Part shown: one piece after another, positions 9,492 through 18,349 of the stretch | Layout: the number at the start of each line of letters is the position of its first letter | Position numbering within the stretch: position 1 is the stretch's first letter | DNA from: Spirochaetota bacterium | GTDB lineage: Bacteria; Spirochaetota; UBA4802; UB4802 | Length of the DNA: 64,000 nt | Direction of reading: 5' to 3' | NCBI GenBank assembly: GCA_040756435.1 | Contig: JBFLZD010000003.1 | Span: 49,511-113,510, forward strand | Program-made: the position numbers and the translations under genes | The notes under the pieces: generated by a model | What the model was told of the DNA's origin: nothing | Databases searched by the model: none | The model's input: only the letters and a program-made list of their open reading frames with translations

Positions 9492-10505
9492 TTATGTAAT
9501 TTTTGCAATTTCTTTTATTGGATGCAATCCGTGGCTGGTATCATCAGTAAGAATCTCAAACGCACAACGGTTTTTTGTTTTTAAAGAAAATTGCTCACCC
9601 CCAATAGTGCATACAAGCTCACATGAAGCAATCTTTGTATTGAGGCAGTATTTTATTCCCCCTGGCGGATTATAATATGGCAAACATACAAAATCCTTAT
9701 TAAGTGCAAAGATTGAACCTGCTAAGCTAATGTCCTTTGATCTGGCATTGAAATCCCAGTAGAAATAACCAAAATGAGCTCGGCATAATGTTTCACCCAG
9801 TGAATTCAATGCATACTCCTTGCCCTTGTATCGTAAAACAATTGGAGTCATAAAAGGTGTCCACAGCGGACCTAACTTTATCCGTGCAGTTGCCAGTTCA
9901 AGAAATGCCTCAGGTTCATTATCAAATCCACAAACCTGGCCCCACGCATAATGATCTGTATGCTTTGATCCCCAGTTGTGGTTCTGGCTTCCCACCCAGT
10001 TATCAATGGTAATTGTTTCTCCATTTACATTTATTGTGCCATTAAATATTGCATTGGGCAATCCAACTAATGATTTTGCCTTAGGCAATTTTGTTGTATA
10101 TAGCTTTGGTGGAAATAAAAAAAGGGGCTCTTCATTGCCGGTATAGGTTACATCCCATTGTATTTTTTGCGATCCATAGCCAATACAACCATTGAGCGTT
10201 CCCGGCGTTAATACCGCATCACCAATAACAATGTTAAAATCATCCTGTGCAAAACTACAACGCAAGATTGGATACTCAGCCTTCAATGCTATATGATTAT
10301 CTGTAGCACCATTAAAAATAATAGCCCATAATTCGCCTATTGCATTATCAGGCTTTCTTGCAGGCTGAAAAATAGTATAGCGTATCCAGAATGCCAACGG
10401 CCGGTAAGGATGATTTGCACGCACAAAAAAGCTTTCGTAGTGACCACCCTTCCCAGGCCTGTAACGTGTATAATTTGCACTGGCAATTAAACTTTCTTTA
10501 TCCAT
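9492..10505 (-). CDS. AttH/CrtC-like lipocalin-fold protein
   Basis: 337 residues from the ATG at 10505 (GGAG six bases upstream); the TTG four codons earlier overlaps that site. The block DNWVGSQNHNWGSKHTDHYAWGQ, quoted here only by its core NHNWGSKHTDHYAWGQ (near residue 170-185), is typical of the AttH / CrtC / hydroxyneurosporene-synthase-like superfamily, whose members act on isoprenoids or polyketides. No signal peptide. A GCGATAGTT copy (10531-10539) lies just upstream. It is the last gene of the minus-strand set that includes a GMC oxidoreductase and an SRPBCC protein, so I infer a shared role in a lipophilic substrate pathway. The exact reaction is not shown. Confidence 0.7.
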   Translation of the reverse strand: MDKESLIASANYTRYRPGKGGHYESFFVRANHPYRPLAFWIRYTIFQPARKPDNAIGELWAIIFNGATDNHIALKAEYPILRCSFAQDDFNIVIGDAVLTPGTLNGCIGYGSQKIQWDVTYTGNEEPLFLFPPKLYTTKLPKAKSLVGLPNAIFNGTINVNGETITIDNWVGSQNHNWGSKHTDHYAWGQVCGFDNEPEAFLELATARIKLGPLWTPFMTPIVLRYKGKEYALNSLGETLCRAHFGYFYWDFNARSKDISLAGSIFALNKDFVCLPYYNPPGGIKYCLNTKIASCELVCTIGGEQFSLKTKNRCAFEILTDDTSHGLHPIKEIAKIT

Positions 10506-10558
10506 AGAGTACTCCAAATATAAAATATGTGCGATAGTTACTGTTAATACATCGAAGT

Positions 10559-11008
10559 TTATAATTCATTATAGCTTTGTAGCAATCGGTACAGATAAAC
10601 CACCCACACCCCTAACGGGAAATCGGTTATAAAAATAATACAATTTGCAAGATTGTTTGCGTTATTAGTGTACACAAACCCAGATATAAAAGCAAGCAAA
10701 CCACATACAGATGATGTAAATTTCATAGTTGCTAAAGGTATTACCATAGTACTATATCGTTCTGCATTTTTATAGAGCAGCAATGAACATACAGTTACCC
10801 CTGCCATCATAGATACACTTAATATAGTGTAAAATTGACTTTGTTGGTGTGCCAGGGGAAGTGATGGAAACAATTTTTGCGATAGTTCATTGATAATAGC
10901 CATAAGTTGTGGTGTAAAAAAAATAAAGACAAAGGTGGTAATAACAAACGCAATTGCATACACAAGCCCTGTTATTTTTATCAGATTAAGCAATTTTTCT
11001 TTATTCAT
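10559..11008 (-). CDS. Four-helix integral membrane protein, unknown function
   Basis: 149 residues with four hydrophobic segments (about residues 13-35, 60-80, 90-112 and 120-142) and a strong AAGGGGGA site ahead of the ATG. The loops carry few conserved-looking polar residues. I do not recognise a family. It sits 53 bp upstream of the AttH/CrtC-like gene on the same strand, with repeat DNA (11040-11400) on its other side. Confidence 0.7.
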   Translation of the reverse strand: MNKEKLLNLIKITGLVYAIAFVITTFVFIFFTPQLMAIINELSQKLFPSLPLAHQQSQFYTILSVSMMAGVTVCSLLLYKNAERYSTMVIPLATMKFTSSVCGLLAFISGFVYTNNANNLANCIIFITDFPLGVWVVYLYRLLQSYNEL

Positions 11009-11051
11009 ATATTCCCCCTTAAACCATTACATTGTAAAGAAGCTTTTCCTA

Positions 11052-11318
11052 CACGTCATTCCGGGCTTGACCCGGAATATTTACCCTCACCATTATAGAT
11101 CCTGAATCAAGTTCAGGATGACTGCACTGAATCAATCCTGAAATAAATTCAGGATGACTTATTGCTTCACGTCATTCCGGGCTTGAGCCAGAATCTTTAC
11201 CCTCACCATTATAGATCCTGAATCAAGTTCAGGATGACTGCACTGAATCAATCCTGAAATAAGTTCAGGATGACTTATTGCTTCACGTCATTCCGGACTT
11301 GAGCCGGAATCTTTACAC
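11052..11318. repeat. 116-bp tandem repeat of palindromic REP-like units (about 2.3 copies)
   Basis: CACGTCATTCCGG recurs at 11052, 11168 and 11284, an exact 116-bp period. Each unit contains two near-palindromes (CGTCATTCCGGGCTTGACCCGG... and GATCCTGAATCAAGTTCAGGAT...). The second is also found in the opposite orientation near 40490-40516. Short open frames here are by-products of the repeats. This is intergenic REP-type DNA between the membrane protein and the SRPBCC gene. Confidence 0.85.
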
Positions 11319-11323
11319 CACAC

Positions 11324-11398
11324 TGTCATTTCGAGCACAGCGAGAAATCTTTGCTTATCACGTTATGATTTCTCCTCACTTCGTTCGTCGAAATGACA
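11324..11398. repeat. Inverted-repeat element ending in TGTCATTTCGA
   Basis: TGTCATTTCGA (11324-11334) and its perfect complement TCGAAATGACA (11388-11398) bracket a partly palindromic core. It is a second class of dispersed palindrome adjoining the 116-bp tandem units and does not look like coding DNA. Confidence 0.65.
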
Positions 11399-11502
11399 TG
11401 AGGGCAGAAGTCATTTTAAAGAGATGCCTTTGGGTATACCCCCCCCTCTATCAAAAAACATCAAAATGACATATTAAAGAACTTCATACACATTAAATAC
11501 AA

Positions 11503-12171
11503 TTATTTACCATTCTCTAAATAGTTTTTTATGCCATATAGATAATCTTTTATACTCTTTTTTGTAAGGCTGTTTTCCACAAACCCTGGAACAGGCACTG
11601 AAACTTCAACAACCGGAGCATAGTACAGTAGGGTGGTATTGTCATCCATTGATATGCAATATTGATATCCTTCAATATTTCTAATTCCACTACTGTGGGG
11701 ATTAATATGATTTGTAATGTTATACAACTTTATATCATCATCCGATAGCAATCGCCATTTCTGAAAATAATTGTTTTTTTGATTTTGTACTATGAGTGTA
11801 TATCTAAATTTTAAAAATGTAACATGTATCTGACCCTCAATGACAGATGTAGTGCCATTTATTTTTGTTAACACCTTATAATAATCCAGACCATCGACAT
11901 AGTGGGACATATGTTCCCAATCAAGAATACATTTCCACACTTCTTCAACAGGTTTTTGTATCAGTATTGCACCAACAACACGCGCCATCTCACCTTCCTG
12001 TGTTTTTTGTTTATATTTTTTTATAATACTATTACCCGCTTTTAACGCGTTAATATCCTCTTTACTTAAATCCGAAGGGAAATTATTAGAATATGCATTA
12101 TAATAAACAATAATTAAACTTACTATAAGTACAATCATCGTTTGTATAATTTTGTTAAATTTAAAGTGCAT
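11503..12171 (-). CDS. SRPBCC/START-like domain protein with N-terminal membrane anchor
   Basis: 222 residues. A hydrophobic segment (TMIVLIVSLIIVYY, about residues 11-24) is followed by a START/SRPBCC-type fold: AILIQKPVEEVWKCILDWEHMSHYV is the typical first strand and helices (shown here as a motif over residues 69-93), and the C-terminal helix VPGFVENSLTKKSIKDYL is also typical. SRPBCC domains bind hydrophobic ligands. AGGAAG precedes the ATG. It lies 24 bp downstream of the GMC oxidoreductase gene, so the two are probably co-transcribed. The likely role is binding or presenting a lipid-like substrate at the membrane; this is inference from family and context. Confidence 0.75.
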   Translation of the reverse strand: MHFKFNKIIQTMIVLIVSLIIVYYNAYSNNFPSDLSKEDINALKAGNSIIKKYKQKTQEGEMARVVGAILIQKPVEEVWKCILDWEHMSHYVDGLDYYKVLTKINGTTSVIEGQIHVTFLKFRYTLIVQNQKNNYFQKWRLLSDDDIKLYNITNHINPHSSGIRNIEGYQYCISMDDNTTLLYYAPVVEVSVPVPGFVENSLTKKSIKDYLYGIKNYLENGK

Positions 12172-12195
12172 AGGTCTTCCTAAATAATGTACTCT

Positions 12196-13701
12196 TTACT
12201 TTTGCTTTTTTAGATCATCTGCAATATGCTGCGAAATCTTTGTTGCAAGTGCCATTATTGTTATCTGTGGATTTACTCCCAGTGATGTTGGTACAATGCT
12301 GCCATCGGCAACATACAGATTGTCCGTGTTGAAACATTTGCCATTGCTATCAACTACTCCCCAGTTACTATCGCCACCCATACGACATGTACCCAATGGA
12401 TGAAATGCAAATACTTCAGGTATGTGCGTTCTTTTTATGGTGTGCATTTTAAGTTTAACAACATCATCCATTGAATGTATCATTGGGAATGAAGCGATAG
12501 GGGTAAATATTTTTTTTGCTCCTGCCGCTATGAAAACTTCGGACAAATATGCTATACCCTTTTTTAATGTTTCGATATCCTGTGTATTCAGATTATACCA
12601 TGATAACGGCGTATCCAGCGAACCAAAAACCTTTCCCTGACCGGTGTCATGTACCATAACCCCAAATGCAGCAATATGCGAAAATTGCTGTGCCAGCTCA
12701 AAAAATTCATTCCCAATCCCTGGCAACGATGCAGTTAATATTGATGGGTGCACAAATATGCCTTCCAACATAATGCCTTCATCTGCATAATCATCAATAT
12801 ATGCACCCTGTGAAACACCAACCCAACCATTAACTACTTCTTCCATCAGAGCAACAACACGCGAACATGGATGTATCTGGAGGTGTTTGGCAAGATGTTT
12901 ATTCTTAACACCACTTTTTTTAAGCAATAATGGCGTAATCATTGTACCACATGCGCAGACTATGATTTTTGCTTTCACAATGCACTGTGCAATATTTTCC
13001 CCTTTGTCACCAATAACATTACATTGCACAGCATATGCTTTATTGTTTTTAAAGAGTATCTTTTGTGCTTTGCAATGAGTAAGCAATTGAGTATTATATT
13101 GCAATGCACGTGGGATGTAGCTTACCTCGGTACTTTGTTTTGCTCCTTCAACACAGCCAAACTGGCATGTACCACACCCCTTGCAATTTTTAACATTGTG
13201 CTTTAATGGCTTGCAATGTAAACCCAATGCATCAGCACCGCGTTTGATAATCTTTGCACAGTTACCCAGGACATCCCAGGATAATTCCGTCACATTAATA
13301 ATCTTCTCTACTCTTTCAAAATATGGTTCCAAGTTTTTGTAATCTATATTAACCCGCAAATTTTCTTTCCACTGCATAATAATATGTTCTGGCGTACGAA
13401 AACATGTTGCCGAATTAATTGCGGTTGTACCACCAACACATCTGCCGGTAGGAATGGAAATTGGAGGAATGCCAAATGAAACAGTACTACCTGCCCCACG
13501 CCACATTGTTTTCATATTCTTTAAAGGCTTTCCATCATAATCGTTTGTTGTATAATAGCCACCTTCTTCAATGACAATGACACTGTAACTCATCAAAGCT
13601 AACTCATATGCTACAACAGCGCCACCAGCTCCGCTGCCTATAACACACACATCAGCATCAAATGAATTATACTTTTTATAATCGTTTTGTGAGTATATCA
13701 T
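12196..13701 (-). CDS. GMC-family FAD-dependent oxidoreductase
   Basis: 501 residues. The N-terminal FAD-binding Rossmann motif is DVCVIGSGAGGAVVAYELA (residues about 15-33). The C-terminal GMC block contains HPLGTCRMGG and a later VADGSIVPTSLGVNPQ. It also has a cysteine cluster CKGCGTCQFGC near residue 172-182, as in cholesterol-oxidase/long-chain-alcohol-oxidase-like members that carry an extra Cys motif. It would oxidise an alcohol on a hydrophobic substrate. It is followed by the SRPBCC gene (24 bp) and preceded by a small helical protein (8 bp). A second, paralogous GMC enzyme is encoded divergently at 15740. Confidence 0.88.
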   Translation of the reverse strand: MIYSQNDYKKYNSFDADVCVIGSGAGGAVVAYELALMSYSVIVIEEGGYYTTNDYDGKPLKNMKTMWRGAGSTVSFGIPPISIPTGRCVGGTTAINSATCFRTPEHIIMQWKENLRVNIDYKNLEPYFERVEKIINVTELSWDVLGNCAKIIKRGADALGLHCKPLKHNVKNCKGCGTCQFGCVEGAKQSTEVSYIPRALQYNTQLLTHCKAQKILFKNNKAYAVQCNVIGDKGENIAQCIVKAKIIVCACGTMITPLLLKKSGVKNKHLAKHLQIHPCSRVVALMEEVVNGWVGVSQGAYIDDYADEGIMLEGIFVHPSILTASLPGIGNEFFELAQQFSHIAAFGVMVHDTGQGKVFGSLDTPLSWYNLNTQDIETLKKGIAYLSEVFIAAGAKKIFTPIASFPMIHSMDDVVKLKMHTIKRTHIPEVFAFHPLGTCRMGGDSNWGVVDSNGKCFNTDNLYVADGSIVPTSLGVNPQITIMALATKISQHIADDLKKQK

Positions 13702-13709
13702 GCTATTAC

Positions 13710-14120
13710 CTATCTACAATGCTCTAAATGGGTATACCCAATATGAGCTGCATGAATATCATCATCAAAATATACCAGAGTGCTGATAAGTTTTACTATC
13801 ATAATAATACTTTGCCCATAAAATGATTTTTCACATTCTTTTAAAAGTTCAACTATGTGATCCCCAGCAAGGGAATAAAGCATTGCTTGTTTTTTTATAA
13901 TCGATAGTACATTGAAATAAACCACACTGAAGTGTATTGCCAGCTTAACGTAAAAAGGAGTAAGCTCAATATAACCTTTAAACTGGATTATTGCTTCATT
14001 ATCAGCAAAATCATCTTTCCCAATTATTGCCTGAACCAATGCAACAAGCGTTTTTGTTGATATACTATGTATATTCATAATATTTATTTTACTCTTTCTT
14101 AATATAGACTTTAAGTACAT
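13710..14120 (-). CDS. Small helical protein preceding GMC oxidoreductase, possible small subunit
   Basis: 136 residues; an internal ATG at 14078 (residue 15) is an alternative start, and neither has a strong ribosome-binding site. Mostly helical, without a signal peptide, ending DDDIHAAHIGYTHLEHCR. Its place 8 bp ahead of a GMC oxidoreductase and its size recall the gluconate-2-dehydrogenase subunit 3 group that partners such flavoenzymes, where a terminal W/H-x-x-IGY motif also occurs. The similarity is weak and I list it as a possibility only. Confidence 0.6.
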   Translation of the reverse strand: MYLKSILRKSKINIMNIHSISTKTLVALVQAIIGKDDFADNEAIIQFKGYIELTPFYVKLAIHFSVVYFNVLSIIKKQAMLYSLAGDHIVELLKECEKSFYGQSIIMIVKLISTLVYFDDDIHAAHIGYTHLEHCR

Positions 14121-14237
14121 ATTATAAATTGAGAAAAAAAAGTCAAACTTTTTTTAAAACTTTTTTTATTGATTTTATGTGCTATTACTTGTTTATTGAT
14201 ATTCTTAAATACAAATTTATAAAATAAGGAATGAACC

Positions 14238-14468
14238 ATGTTACCACGAACACCTGTACTTGGTATGTTTTTTGCAATGATTATCGCTATATTAATTGTT
14301 CTGGTGTTTGAAATACCCGGAAGACCTTTTACCATACGGCTTGCTATATGGCTGTATACTCTATCACTTCTTCCTGGCTTAGGCATTGCTATGCTTTTTG
14401 ACCCGGCACCCCGTGCAGCAAGAGAACGCTTTTTAAAAATTAATTTTTATGAGGAGAAAAAATCATAA
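14238..14468 (+). CDS. Small membrane protein with two transmembrane segments
   Basis: 76 residues, with an AAGGA site before the ATG. Two hydrophobic segments (about 8-27 and 33-55) are followed by a basic cytoplasmic tail (RAARERFLKINFYEEKKS). Its TAA (14466-14468) overlaps the apparent ATA start of the HAD gene, so the two are translationally coupled. It is the first gene of the plus-strand set that diverges from the GMC/SRPBCC set. Family not recognised. Confidence 0.7.
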   Translation: MLPRTPVLGMFFAMIIAILIVLVFEIPGRPFTIRLAIWLYTLSLLPGLGIAMLFDPAPRAARERFLKINFYEEKKS

Positions 14469-15178
14469 AAGCAATACTTTTTGACATAGACGGGACGTTG
14501 CTCAGAACACACGGTGCAGGCAAACAGGCAATGGTTCAAGCTGCCATTGAGGTATATGGTACTGCTGGCGATATGGAATCAGTTAATTTTCAAGGGCGCA
14601 CTGATCCTCTTATACTCATGCAATCACTGATGCCACATGGTATTAATGAAGAAACTATCTTTGCTCATATAGAGGATTTTAAGCAACGATACTTTGCATA
14701 CTTAAAAAATGCAATGCCCCATGCTGAAGCAATTCTATTGCCCGGAATCCATGAGTTATTGCAAGCACTCACTGAATATGATAATATAATTGTAGGTCTT
14801 TTAACCGGCAACTTTTATCAGGGCGCTTTGATTAAGTTACAGCATTTTGATATCTTCAAGTATTTCCGTATGGGTGTATTTGCTGATGATACCCACATCC
14901 GCAATGAAATGCCCACAATAGCGCTTCAAAGGTTATATTCCTTAACAGGCACTTTATTTGAAGCAGAAGACCTCATTATAATTGGCGATACCATCTATGA
15001 TATTGAGTGTGGCAAAACAGCAGGTGCAGTAACGGTTGCTGTTGCAACGGGATGGACAGATGCTCAAACACTGTTACAGCACAAACCTGATTACTTTTTC
15101 CAGGATCTATCGGATACAAAAGCATTTTTATACACAATAAAAGAACTGCATGAGTGCATCAAATTGAAAGTACAATGA
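14465..15178 (+). CDS. HAD-superfamily phosphatase with apparent ATA start codon
   Basis: 237 residues. The catalytic motif I, AILFDIDGTLL, lies at the very N-terminus, but no ATG, GTG, TTG or CTG precedes it in frame: the preceding in-frame stop is TGA at 14450-14452. The codons between it and motif I are GGA GAA AAA ATC ATA AAA. ATA at 14465 has GAGGAG (14451-14456) eight bases upstream and overlaps the previous TAA, giving (M)KAILFDIDGT as in typical family members. Starting at the TTG at 14498 would remove the nucleophile Asp. Motif II (LLTGN) and motif III/IV (IIIGDTIYDIECGK) are intact, so the protein should be a phosphoglycolate-phosphatase-like enzyme; substrate unknown. Confidence 0.82.
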   Translation: MKAILFDIDGTLLRTHGAGKQAMVQAAIEVYGTAGDMESVNFQGRTDPLILMQSLMPHGINEETIFAHIEDFKQRYFAYLKNAMPHAEAILLPGIHELLQALTEYDNIIVGLLTGNFYQGALIKLQHFDIFKYFRMGVFADDTHIRNEMPTIALQRLYSLTGTLFEAEDLIIIGDTIYDIECGKTAGAVTVAVATGWTDAQTLLQHKPDYFFQDLSDTKAFLYTIKELHECIKLKVQ

Positions 15179-15219
15179 TGTAGTAGTAAACCATACCATA
15201 TTCTGATTCGGAGGTTACA

Positions 15220-15711
15220 ATGCAATTAGGACATGTAGCTGTATCATTTATCATATCATCATATGCACCGCAAATAACCGGTGGTGCAATGCAGGCATTT
15301 TCACTTGAAAGCATTCTGGTGGCGTTTGGTGCGCACTGGCTTCCCAATCTAGATGTTATCCCCATCAAGTTAGGCTGGGCAAAGGATTCATTTCACTGTA
15401 CATGGTCACATTCGTTGGTGTTTGCATTTGCAGTTGCTCTAATACTGCTACCATTTAACAGCGCCTGGGCAGCACTGGCATTTGTAAGCCTTATTGTGCA
15501 CTTTCTTGCTGACATGCCAAGTAGTGTTGGGCTGCCACTTCTTATGCCCTTTACCAATAAACGATTTACTATTAACCTGTGGGCTGATACCGGTCACTCA
15601 GGCTGGGATGCACTTGTTGGCACCTATGTACAGGCATGGACATGGATACTTGAAGGTGGTGCATTTGTATTTTTATTAGTGCGTATGTATCAGCTTGGCA
15701 TTATTTCTTAG
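15220..15711 (+). CDS. DUF457/YdjM-like inner-membrane metal-dependent hydrolase family protein
   Basis: 163 residues, with a GGAGG ribosome-binding site. Several membrane segments, plus histidine and aspartate motifs of the DUF457 group: GHVAVSF at the N-terminus, HWLPNLDVIP near 39, TWSHSLVF near 61 and HFLADMPSS near 94. These match the metal-ligand pattern of membrane-bound hydrolase-like proteins of the YdjM family. The stop is immediately followed by a GCGATAGTT copy (15713-15721). It lies in the plus-strand set between the HAD phosphatase and the second GMC oxidoreductase. Confidence 0.75.
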   Translation: MQLGHVAVSFIISSYAPQITGGAMQAFSLESILVAFGAHWLPNLDVIPIKLGWAKDSFHCTWSHSLVFAFAVALILLPFNSAWAALAFVSLIVHFLADMPSSVGLPLLMPFTNKRFTINLWADTGHSGWDALVGTYVQAWTWILEGGAFVFLLVRMYQLGIIS

Positions 15712-15739
15712 GGCGATAGTTACTGTACAATAATCCATT

Positions 15740-17302
15740 ATGAAAACAATTAAATCTTCGTATGAATATATAATCATTGGCAGCGGCTTTGGTGGATCAT
15801 TCCCCGCATATGAGTTAGCAAAAGCAGGAAAAGAGGTGTGCATTGTTGAACGTGGTGTGTGGGTAAAGCGCGATGATAGCTGCTGGGACGAATTTGCATT
15901 GCATCTTCAGGAAAAACCACTATATCAGGGACACACACCCTATTTAGTTGATCAGTCAGGGAAAATTGAAGATGATTGGCCGTATGATACTGTTGGAGGC
16001 ATGTCAACGTTTTACGGTGCTGCAGCATTCAGGCTCAGAGTTCAGGATTTTGAAGGACCACCACAACCTGATACCGATAAACGCAATACTGAACTGGCAT
16101 GGCCCTTTAACTATTCTACTCTTTCACCTTTTTATGACAAAGCTGAAGAACTACAGTGCGTTGCCGGCATACGGGGACAGGACATAACCGAACCACCACG
16201 AAAAAAGGATTATCCGCAAAAACCACCTCTGCAATTATCACGCCCTTCACAAATGATCTGGGATGCTGCTACACGGCTGGGACTGCATCCATTTTACATA
16301 CCAATGGCCATTAATTTCACGGGCAAATGTAACAGCACACCGTGCATTCTATGTAATACCTGCGACCATTATCTGTGCAAAATCCAGGCCAAGATGGACT
16401 TATCCGTTTCGGTTTTGCCAAAAGCAATACATTACGGGGCTATTGTCCTTGATAATCATCGTGCAGTAAAAATTAATTTTACCAAAAACAAAGTTCAATC
16501 AGTTGACATTATTAACCAGGCAACGGGGCAGCGTCATACTATACAATGCAAATATCTCATACTAGCCGCAGGGCCTATCGCCACACCACATTTGTTACTT
16601 GCTTCGGGCATTGAAAGCGTTAGTTCTGCAACCCGTCACATTGGACACAACCTGATGCGGCATATTAACGGAGTGGTAAGCGGAGTTGTTCCCTATATAG
16701 CAAACCCTGATAACACACTGGCCAAGCGGGTTGCTATCGCTGATTATTATTTTGGCGATAGCTCCGGTAAAAGCTCTCCACAAGGTAACTGGGGCATTAT
16801 TCAGGATATAGCCACACCGGGCAAAGGCGTGATAAAAGCTAATGCACCGTTTGGATTAAAAAATATTGCTGCAACATTCTCACAATTTCTTATTAACCAA
16901 TTAGTCATTGCCGAAGATATTCCGCAGTATGCTAATCGAGTGTATTGTGCTAACTCAAAAGATACATTTGGTATGCCCAACGTTGCCATTTACCACAGAT
17001 ATCATGCTCGCGATATTGCTGTACGCAATGCGCTGTACAATGTGGCAAAACGCATACTGAAGCAGGCAGGCGCAAAAATTTTTTACTATATGCCAATAGT
17101 AACATTTTCCCATGCACTGGGCACCTGCAGGATGGGAAAAAACCGTGAACTTTCAGCTGTAAACCCTGAGTGCCGTTTGTGGGATATAAAAAATTGCTAT
17201 ATTACCGATGCAAGTGTGCTGCCAACCGGTGGCTCGGTTAATCCAAGTTTAACTATTGCAGCAAATGCTTTGCGTGTAACAGACATCATACTAAAAAGGT
17301 AA
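15740..17302 (+). CDS. Second GMC-family oxidoreductase
   Basis: 520 residues. FAD motif YEYIIIGSGFGGSFPAYELA (about 9-28), and a C-terminal GMC block with HALGTCRMGKN and ITDASVLPTGGSVNPS. A cysteine-rich stretch CNSTPCILCNTC near residue 196-207 parallels the Cys cluster of the divergent paralogue at 12196. The substrate is probably a hydrophobic alcohol. Only 4 bp separate it from the Gfo/Idh/MocA gene, so the two are co-transcribed. A degenerate motif copy (GGCGATAGCTCCGGTAA) sits near 16754. Confidence 0.88.
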   Translation: MKTIKSSYEYIIIGSGFGGSFPAYELAKAGKEVCIVERGVWVKRDDSCWDEFALHLQEKPLYQGHTPYLVDQSGKIEDDWPYDTVGGMSTFYGAAAFRLRVQDFEGPPQPDTDKRNTELAWPFNYSTLSPFYDKAEELQCVAGIRGQDITEPPRKKDYPQKPPLQLSRPSQMIWDAATRLGLHPFYIPMAINFTGKCNSTPCILCNTCDHYLCKIQAKMDLSVSVLPKAIHYGAIVLDNHRAVKINFTKNKVQSVDIINQATGQRHTIQCKYLILAAGPIATPHLLLASGIESVSSATRHIGHNLMRHINGVVSGVVPYIANPDNTLAKRVAIADYYFGDSSGKSSPQGNWGIIQDIATPGKGVIKANAPFGLKNIAATFSQFLINQLVIAEDIPQYANRVYCANSKDTFGMPNVAIYHRYHARDIAVRNALYNVAKRILKQAGAKIFYYMPIVTFSHALGTCRMGKNRELSAVNPECRLWDIKNCYITDASVLPTGGSVNPSLTIAANALRVTDIILKR

Positions 17303-17306
17303 TGCT

Positions 17307-18296
17307 ATGAAACATGATAATTTACCCTTCATTTGCTTTTTTGGATGCGGATATATAGCTAAGCGTCACGCAAAGATTATACGAAAGATGTATCCTGATA
17401 TTCGTTTGGGTTTTTCAAGCCTGTATGAAAAAGACGCAAAGGAATATGCAGCACAATTTAATGGTGTTTCATTTCAAAGCTATGAAGAAGCAGCACAATC
17501 TGATTGCGATATTGCATTTATAACCACTCCTCATGCCTATCATAAAGACCTGGCAATTTTAGCTGCCAATAATAAAAAGCATATTATTGTTGAAAAGCCT
17601 GCAACACGCAATCTGAAAGAATTTGATGCTATTGTAAAAGCTGTTATTAAAAACAATGTTCGTTTTACGGTTGCTGAAAATTATTACTTTAAGCCTTTTC
17701 TAAAAACCATTCATAAACATATAGCCATAGGATCAATTGGTAAACCTTTGTATATACGGCTAACGAAACACAATCACGATACTATTGCAGGATGGCGTAC
17801 TGATGCAGCACTTATGGGTGGTGGTGCATTGCTTGAAGGTGGTTGCCACTGGGTCAATGAACTTGTATCACTTGCAGGTGCTACCCCTGTTGCCGTTCAA
17901 GCTATAAAAGCTGATATTGTGTATCAAACAAATATACCGTTTGAAGATACTATTCATATCGCGGTGAAATTTGACAATGGCACTTTTGGCACATTGTTTC
18001 ATTCCTGGTTTGTTCCCAATACATTTAAAGGAATGGCTTTATCAAAAATCTATGGCACCGAAGGGAATATTACTTTTGAAAGCAATGGACTCTTTACTAT
18101 TGTAAAAGGTAATCGTTTTGCAATGAGTATATCTTTCAGGGATTTTTTAGGCTTTGGTGCCATGCATAGATCTTTCATTGAAAACTATCGCACACAAAAA
18201 CCCTGGGAACCGGATTACAGGCGCATACGCAAAGAACTGGCACTCATTGAAGCTGCTTATAGATCATTGAAAACAAACAGATTTGAAGAGATTTAA
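17307..18296 (+). CDS. Gfo/Idh/MocA-family NAD(P)-dependent oxidoreductase
   Basis: 329 residues. N-terminal Rossmann fold (FFGCGYIAKRHAK, residues about 11-23), the family-defining EKPAT motif near residue 97, and a C-terminal alpha/beta domain with GGGALLEGGCHWVNEL containing the usual catalytic-region His. Such enzymes oxidise or reduce sugar-like or cyclic alcohol substrates. Last gene of the plus-strand set 14238-18296. Confidence 0.88.
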   Translation: MKHDNLPFICFFGCGYIAKRHAKIIRKMYPDIRLGFSSLYEKDAKEYAAQFNGVSFQSYEEAAQSDCDIAFITTPHAYHKDLAILAANNKKHIIVEKPATRNLKEFDAIVKAVIKNNVRFTVAENYYFKPFLKTIHKHIAIGSIGKPLYIRLTKHNHDTIAGWRTDAALMGGGALLEGGCHWVNELVSLAGATPVAVQAIKADIVYQTNIPFEDTIHIAVKFDNGTFGTLFHSWFVPNTFKGMALSKIYGTEGNITFESNGLFTIVKGNRFAMSISFRDFLGFGAMHRSFIENYRTQKPWEPDYRRIRKELALIEAAYRSLKTNRFEEI

Positions 18297-18349
18297 CAGG
18301 GCATAAATTTATCAAAACTCTATAATACAACTTCTCTTTTACAAAACCA

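Noticed and set aside
11052..11318. Regular repeats as a CRISPR array
   Set aside because: The period is 116 bp, units are palindromic and there are no unique spacers or cas genes.
10890..11469. Several 60-70-codon frames
   Set aside because: They lie in REP-type repeat DNA or antisense to the membrane protein and have no ribosome-binding sites.
14498..14500. TTG start for the HAD phosphatase
   Set aside because: It would delete the catalytic FDIDGT motif and has no ribosome-binding site.
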